NCBI GenBank assembly: GCA_938014865.1
Contig: CALLQJ010000428.1
Span: 1-7,569 of the forward strand
Length of the DNA: 7,569 bases
Source: an uncultured Fastidiosipila sp.
GTDB lineage: Bacteria; Bacillota; Clostridia; Saccharofermentanales; Fastidiosipilaceae
Direction: 5' to 3'
Notes under the pieces: generated by a model
Told to the model about the DNA's origin: nothing
Seen by the model: the letters and a program-made list of their open reading frames with translations, nothing else
Databases searched by the model: none
Translations under genes and position numbers: made by a program
Shown: positions 5,846-7,569 of the stretch, piece by piece
Layout of the letters: every line of letters begins with the position of its first letter
How positions within the stretch are numbered: the first letter of the stretch is position 1

Positions 5846-6487
5846 TCAGTGATCCCGGCGGAAGATGCCGCCGAGTTTTTCGGCTGCTTTCCGCTTGTCC
5901 TCCCCGGCCCGGTCTTTCACTTCATCCAGTGACTTTCCCCAGCGGTTCAGGAACGGCAGCCAGTTTACAAAAAGGGCAGCGGCGATACCGATCAGGGTAT
6001 CCGTCACTCTGTATAAGGTATACCGCAGAGGTTCCTGCCGCCCCGAGCCGATGCAGATCATAAGATAAACAATGGCGGAAATCGTAAAACCGTTTTTCAG
6101 GCCCAGGCGCAGAATCAAAAGCATCAGCGGCAGAAGCCCCAGGGAGACCAGAAAAAGGTAAAAAACTCCCTCCGGATCCAAGGCCGCTTTATCCGCAAAG
6201 AGGCGTATAAAAAGATAAGCATAAAGCCCCGCCAGCAAGCTGCCGAGCGCCCTATTCAGCGCCGTGCGCCGCGTCGACTCCGGGGTCGGCTGCAGACAGA
6301 CAATTGCCGCAATTGCAGCATTGTACGGATAGAGCGCCGAACGGCCAGCATCAATCATCAAACACAAAAAAACAGCAATAAGCGTTTTAATAATGCGCAT
6401 GCCGGGCGAGGCCGAGAGCAAGGCAGAAGTGCCGTAATTTCCGAGCTCTGCAATTGTATCCGAAAACTTTCTTTTCTTATTGTCCAT
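5846..6487 (-). CDS. FUSC / aromatic acid exporter (ArAE_1-like) membrane protein
   Basis: The 213-residue protein has about six hydrophobic segments (about 31-46, 53-66, 79-97, 108-128, 134-148, 157-178) and a short charged C-terminal tail. Family-like elements are the TRRTALNRALGSLLAG stretch (72-87) before the third segment and the YRVTDTLIGIAAALFVNW stretch (159-176), as in Bacillota 'aromatic acid exporter family protein' / DUF939 proteins. These are thought to export aromatic acids or related compounds from the inner membrane; the substrate here is unknown. The frame opens at 6532, but that ATG lies inside the terminator hairpin of the upstream gene, so ATG 6487-6485 (MDNKKRKFSD) is the better start. 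Its ribosome site is weak (AGACGG). No promoter is evident between 6487 and the terminator, so expression may depend on read-through or a poor promoter over the T run. It may be cotranscribed with the peptidase gene 76 bases downstream. Confidence 0.87.
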   Translation of the reverse strand: MDNKKRKFSDTIAELGNYGTSALLSASPGMRIIKTLIAVFLCLMIDAGRSALYPYNAAIAAIVCLQPTPESTRRTALNRALGSLLAGLYAYLFIRLFADKAALDPEGVFYLFLVSLGLLPLMLLILRLGLKNGFTISAIVYLMICIGSGRQEPLRYTLYRVTDTLIGIAAALFVNWLPFLNRWGKSLDEVKDRAGEDKRKAAEKLGGIFRRDH

Positions 6488-6510
6488 AATCCGTCTGCAT
6501 CTACTCATAT

Positions 6511-6553
6511 AAAAAAAGGGCCTGCCGCTCATGCTTCAGCATGCCGGCAGACC
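6511..6553 (-). terminator. Strong rho-independent terminator after the activase gene
   Basis: On the minus strand, GG-CTGCCG-GCATGC closes on TGAA and returns as GCATG-A-GCGGCAG-GCC (6553-6518), about 13 pairs with small interruptions. It is followed by CTTTTTTTAT (seven T residues, 6517-6511). In the plus direction the tail is ACCGCTTTTTGC, so it could work both ways, though no plus-strand gene is near. It begins 17 bases after the stop codon of the activase gene. Confidence 0.92.
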
Positions 6554-6570
6554 GCTTTTTGCTTCTTTAA

Positions 6571-7569
6571 TTACTGTTCGGCTCTGGCCCCGTCTTTTAC
6601 GGCCGTTTTGCGCTGCGCCTGCAGAGCCTCGGCCATAATTTCACGATCACGTTCCGTAAGGTTGTCCTCAGGATTGTCATTTTTTAATACCGCCGTGGAA
6701 ATCATCAGCTTAATGCGGTTGAGCTGATTGACCTCACTGGCACCGGGATCGTAGTCGATCGGCACAATGTTAGCTTCGGGATAAAGCGTCCGGATCGCCT
6801 TGACCATGCCTTTGCCGGTCACATGATTCGGCAGGCAGGCAAAGGGCTGCGCCATGATAATGTTCGGCGTTCCCGATTTAATGAGCTCTAACATCTCCGC
6901 CGTCAGGAACCAGCCTTCGCCCGTCGCGTTGCCTAAGGACAGCACTTCCTGCGCATAGTCGGCAAGCTGATAAATCTCGACGGGCACGGGGAATTTCCCG
7001 GTTTCCGCCAGACGCTTTTTGATGCGTTTGCGGTACTGCTCCAGGTAAGAGATACCGAGCCTGCCGCCGAAGGCAAAGAGCTTGCTGTTGCCGAGCTGCT
7101 CCGCCTTGAACGAAGAGTTCAGGAAGCAGTATAAGAAGAAATCCGTCAGTCCGGGCAGGACCGCCTCACAGCCTTCTTCTTCAATCACCGACAAGGCATT
7201 GTTATTCGCATCAGGCTGGAACTTAACCAGGATTTCACCGACCAGGCCCACCCGGGGTTTCCGGGGAATATCCTGCATCGGGAAATGGTCAAAGTCATAG
7301 ACAATACCGTCCACCAGATCATTAAAGCCGTACTCTTTGCTTTCGCCGCCGATAAATGCCGTACAGCGATCCAGCCAGAGATTGTAAAGCTTATTTGCTG
7401 CCCCCGGCTGAAGTTCATAAGGTCTTACGCGCAGCAGACAGGTCACCAGCAGGTCGCCGAGCACAATGGACTGAATGGCATGGTGGGCCATGGCGGGACT
7501 GACCCGCATTCCCGGATTCGTCTCAATGCCGGTGACCGACAAGGCGATGACCGGCACTTGCTTGAGTCC
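6571..7569 (-). CDS. Acyl-CoA dehydratase activase-related protein, C-terminal part (partial)
   Basis: The frame is open to the window edge (332 residues visible, starting GLKQVPVIALS), so this is the C-terminal part of a larger protein. Landmarks are KPRVGLVGEILVKFQPDANN (about 7266-7207), a segment reading EGCEAVLPGLTDFFLYC, and a segment from MAQPFACLPNHVTGKG to DYDPGASEVNQLNRIKLM near 6860-6700. These match the C-terminal (DUF2229/HgdB-like) half of the large two-part activase proteins, about 1,400 residues, of anaerobic Bacillota, whose N-terminal half has BadF/BadG/HgdC ATPase domains. Such ATP-dependent iron-sulfur proteins are proposed to inject an electron into 2-hydroxyacyl-CoA dehydratases; the role of the large fused forms is less clear. 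The Cys in QPFACLPNH is a plausible metal ligand. The last 30 residues are charged and low in complexity. The true start lies beyond 7569; the GTG at 7557 is not the start. Confidence 0.9.
   Translation of the reverse strand, partial: GLKQVPVIALSVTGIETNPGMRVSPAMAHHAIQSIVLGDLLVTCLLRVRPYELQPGAANKLYNLWLDRCTAFIGGESKEYGFNDLVDGIVYDFDHFPMQDIPRKPRVGLVGEILVKFQPDANNNALSVIEEEGCEAVLPGLTDFFLYCFLNSSFKAEQLGNSKLFAFGGRLGISYLEQYRKRIKKRLAETGKFPVPVEIYQLADYAQEVLSLGNATGEGWFLTAEMLELIKSGTPNIIMAQPFACLPNHVTGKGMVKAIRTLYPEANIVPIDYDPGASEVNQLNRIKLMISTAVLKNDNPEDNLTERDREIMAEALQAQRKTAVKDGARAEQ

Noticed and set aside
5856..5880. CGGCGG-AAGATG-CCGCCG hairpin followed by AGTTTTT, terminator-like on the plus strand
   Set aside because: It falls within the last codons of the exporter gene, the T run is on the strand without a gene, and on the minus strand no T tail follows, so it is not a credible terminator for either neighbour.
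5683..6068. Plus-strand frames overlapping the 5' end of the peptidase gene and the end of the exporter gene
   Set aside because: They cross two confident minus-strand genes and the intergenic promoter region and show no family features.
1..7569. CRISPR arrays, tRNA genes, transposase genes and defence systems
   Set aside because: I looked for regularly spaced repeats, cloverleaf-type sequences and transposase or nuclease motifs on both strands and found none.

Overview
The window looks like chromosomal DNA of an anaerobic member of the Bacillota (Clostridia-like). The base composition is moderate, Shine-Dalgarno sites are purine-rich, and an acyl-CoA dehydratase activase-type protein and a large PreP-like M16 peptidase are present. 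Both families are common in anaerobic Firmicutes. The organism assignment is inference; no rRNA or tRNA gene is present.

Layout. (1) 1-117: the tail of an unidentified plus-strand gene, closed by a terminator at about 154-195 that probably also serves the convergent minus-strand genes. (2) 193-1297: a minus-strand pair, a small protein gene whose 3' end appears frameshifted, followed by an O6-alkylguanine-DNA alkyltransferase (ogt-type) with a TTG start. (3) 1298-2120: about 820 bases with no secure gene. It holds a likely promoter for the minus-strand pair, a short minus-strand ORF that also looks broken by a one-base indel, a REP-like imperfect palindrome, a strong minus-strand terminator with no obvious gene in front of it, and several mutually complementary GC-rich segments. 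(4) 2121-2804: a plus-strand membrane-anchored protein of unknown function. (5) 2866-5769 (minus): a complete M16C metallopeptidase with every expected catalytic residue. (6) 5846-6487 (minus): a six-segment membrane protein of the FUSC/aromatic acid exporter type. (7) 6571-7569 (minus): the C-terminal part of an acyl-CoA dehydratase activase-related protein, cut by the window edge and closed by a very strong terminator at 6511-6553.

The genes do not form one pathway. They look like separate housekeeping functions: DNA repair, peptide degradation, small-molecule export and radical-type dehydratase activation. I found no defence system, mobile-element protein or CRISPR array. The parts most worth a second look are the two apparent single-base frame breaks and the structured intergenic stretch at about 1700-2080. 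I see no clear evidence for a previously undescribed system.
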